16,821 bases of DNA from Candidatus Hodarchaeota archaeon (lineage in GTDB: Archaea; Asgardarchaeota; Heimdallarchaeia; Hodarchaeales; Hodarchaeaceae). How positions within the stretch are numbered: the first letter of the stretch is position 1; each line of letters starts with the position of its first letter. Below are positions 15,222 to 16,821 of the stretch, piece after piece. The DNA is taken from assembly GCA_016840305.1 (NCBI GenBank), contig JAEOSP010000407.1:1-16821 (forward strand). Direction: 5' to 3'. Made by a program: the position numbers and the translations under genes. Below the pieces are notes generated by a model. The model did not search any database and was not told where the DNA came from. It saw nothing but the letters and a program-made list of their open reading frames with translations.

Positions 15222-15232
15222 AGTCTTAAATA
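15222..15232 (-). promoter_or_regulatory. TATA-like element of the PPDK-N-like gene
   Basis: The - strand reads CTTTATTTAAG, centred about 27 nt before the ATG at 15200. With no SD present, this spacing fits transcription starting at or next to the start codon. Confidence 0.5.
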
Positions 15233-15393
15233 AAGGTAAAGACGTTTTTACAATTTTGAATTACAAGATACTATTAGAGAATCATGCCTTAAATGATTAT
15301 CCTTATCACGCTTAAAAACAAGAATCAGATCATAGTCCAGATCGAAAAATCATTTTCAGAATAGAAAAGGGGATAAGCGCAATATGGGGACTT

Positions 15394-15411
15394 TATGTAA
15401 ACTTTTACATA
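15394..15411. promoter_or_regulatory. Candidate operator palindrome
   Basis: TATGTAAA and TTTACATA form perfect 8-bp arms around a 2-bp centre. It lies in the 275-bp space between the copper ATPase stop and the upstream side of the PPDK-like gene. The geometry suits a dimeric winged-helix regulator. What it controls is unknown, and it is well upstream of the TATA element at 15222-15232. Confidence 0.4.
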
Positions 15412-15445
15412 GTTTATCGTACTTATACATCTTAAACCTGAATAC

Positions 15446-15475
15446 TTAAGAAAAAAGGATGAAAAAGAAATAAGG
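15446..15475 (-). terminator. Probable oligo-T terminator of copper ATPase gene
   Basis: Directly after the stop codon, the - strand carries T-runs (TTTCTTTTTC, then CTTTTTTCTT) without an obvious stem. This is the usual archaeal termination signal. Confidence 0.45.
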
Positions 15476-16821
15476 TTAAACAGCCTGTAGATTATTACTA
15501 GGATTGTAAAAACGTAATAAAAGGCTATTGGAAACCACAGAAACAGAGCTGAATGCCATTGCAGCAGCAGCAATTTCAGGTATTAATAAAATGCCGAACG
15601 GAAGAAATAGTACCCCTGCAGCTAATGGAATGCCAAGAACATTGTAGATAAAGGCCCAAAACAGATTTTGCTTGATTTTAGAAATTGTTTTTCGGCTTAA
15701 CTTAATACTAGCAACCACATCACGAAGATCTTCCTTTATCAATACAATATCTCCAGTTTCGATTGCTACATCTGTCCCACTACCAATGGCGAATCCAACA
15801 TTTGCCTGAGCTAAAGCTGGGGCATCATTTATACCATCACCCACCATTCCAACAAATTTCCCTTCATTTTGAAGTTTCTTAACTATCTCAGCTTTGTTCT
15901 CTGGTAGAACTTCCGCAAATACATTTGACATTCCAAGTTCTTCTGAAATGGCTTTTGCAGTCCTGGCATTATCACCAGTTACCATATAAGTTTCTATACT
16001 CATTTCTTCTAATAATCTAATTGTTACTTTACTGTTCGCTTTAATAGGATCTGCAATTGCAATAAGACCAATGATTTCATCATTTAGACCAACTAGAACA
16101 ACTGTTTTTGCTTGGTTTTCAAACTCTACCATTTTGTTATCCAAATCTTGGTCTATTTCCTTCACTGATTGAAGTAAACTTCTATTCCCAACAGTAACAA
16201 TTGAACCATTAATTCTTACCCGAATACCTTTTCCTGCAATCGCCTCAAAATCCTTTGGATCCAGTAATTGAATTCCTCTTTTCTTTGCAGTATTAAGAAT
16301 TGCTTGAGCTAATGGGTGTTCAGAGCCTTTTTCAGCTGAACCAACCCACTTCAATATTTCTTCCTCTTTAAAATCATCTTTAAGAATTACAATGTCAGTG
16401 ATCTGTGGTTTTCCCATGGTAAGCGTTCCAGTTTTGTCAAAAATAATTGCATCTATCTTTTGAGCTGCTTCTAGAGATTCAGCATTCTTAATCAGAATTC
16501 CTTGTTCAGCTCCTTTACCAGTACCAACCATTATTGCTGTAGGCGTTGCTAAACCTAGAGCACAAGGACATGCTATCACCAACACTGCAATCATAAGTTT
16601 TAATGAAAATACAAATGGACTAAGATTTAGATCTGACAAAAGAGATTCAGAGAGTATCCCTAATGAAAACAAACCATACCAAACTATAAATGTGATGAAT
16701 GAGATAATTATAACTGCAGGTACAAAACGACCAGATACTACATCAGCTAATCGTTGAATTGGAGCTTTTGAAGCTTGAGCATCCTCAACAAGTTTGACAA
16801 TTTGAGATAAAGCTGTATCTG
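15476..16821 (-). CDS. copA: Cu(I)-exporting P1B-type ATPase (5' partial)
   Basis: The C-terminal 447 residues of a heavy-metal P-type ATPase. The frame is open to the window edge ([20 protein letters not shown] is coded at the right end), so TTG 16672 is internal. In the visible fragment: transmembrane metal site CPC at 84-86, phosphorylated aspartate in DKTGT (128-132), the P1B histidine-proline pair near 168-169, TGDN (281-284) and hinge GDGINDAP (327-334). YN (392-393) and MAFSS (421-425) in the last two membrane helices, with CPC, form the Cu(I) signature, so copper or silver export is the likely function. The actuator domain's TGE loop, any N-terminal CxxC metal-binding domain and the promoter lie outside the window. 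No copper chaperone or regulator adjoins the 3' side. Confidence 0.95.
   Translation of the reverse strand, partial: DTALSQIVKLVEDAQASKAPIQRLADVVSGRFVPAVIIISFITFIVWYGLFSLGILSESLLSDLNLSPFVFSLKLMIAVLVIACPCALGLATPTAIMVGTGKGAEQGILIKNAESLEAAQKIDAIIFDKTGTLTMGKPQITDIVILKDDFKEEEILKWVGSAEKGSEHPLAQAILNTAKKRGIQLLDPKDFEAIAGKGIRVRINGSIVTVGNRSLLQSVKEIDQDLDNKMVEFENQAKTVVLVGLNDEIIGLIAIADPIKANSKVTIRLLEEMSIETYMVTGDNARTAKAISEELGMSNVFAEVLPENKAEIVKKLQNEGKFVGMVGDGINDAPALAQANVGFAIGSGTDVAIETGDIVLIKEDLRDVVASIKLSRKTISKIKQNLFWAFIYNVLGIPLAAGVLFLPFGILLIPEIAAAAMAFSSVSVVSNSLLLRFYNPSNNLQAV

Noticed and set aside
15325..15573. An 82-residue - strand frame at the end of the copper ATPase gene
   Set aside because: It overlaps the ATPase C-terminus in another frame and shows no domain or SD.

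Overview
The window is AT-rich DNA that reads as archaeal. Several genes have GGTG- or GAGG-type Shine-Dalgarno (SD) sites, the promoters look like TATA boxes, and two genes appear leaderless, with a TATA-like element about 20-35 nt before the start codon. A helicase carrying a RING/PHD-like finger is reminiscent of Asgard archaea, but that placement is inference and no marker gene settles it. There is no rRNA, tRNA, CRISPR array or transposase.

Region 1 (1-8021) is a DNA methylation cluster. On the + strand, a 5'-truncated superfamily 1 DNA helicase with a zinc-finger tail is followed by a TaqI/Eco57I-like adenine methyltransferase with no visible nuclease domain. Convergent with these, on the - strand, is an operon read as HAD phosphatase, then a large zinc-finger DUF1156/COG1743-type DNA methylase, then a beta-class (DPPF) methyltransferase. 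Divergent from the HAD gene is a fourth methyltransferase with an SPPYW motif. Four methyltransferases of four architectures beside a helicase suggest a modification-based defence or epigenetic locus. No restriction nuclease is visible in the window.

Region 2 (8191-9552) is one gene for an RNase J-like metallo-beta-lactamase hydrolase.

Region 3 (about 9690-12617) is a decayed tandem duplication. The intact copy has a tiny polyaspartate-tailed protein and a 31-residue lysine-rich protein on the + strand, then a GT-C-like membrane glycosyltransferase on the - strand. The older copy has a diverged polyaspartate gene and only a stop-riddled C-terminal remnant of the glycosyltransferase. The promoter and leader of the acidic gene are conserved in both copies.

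Region 4 (12618-16821) holds a P-loop ATPase with a C-terminal winged helix, a convergent stand-alone PEP-synthase/PPDK N-terminal-like protein, and the C-terminal part of a Cu(I) P-type ATPase that runs off the right edge.
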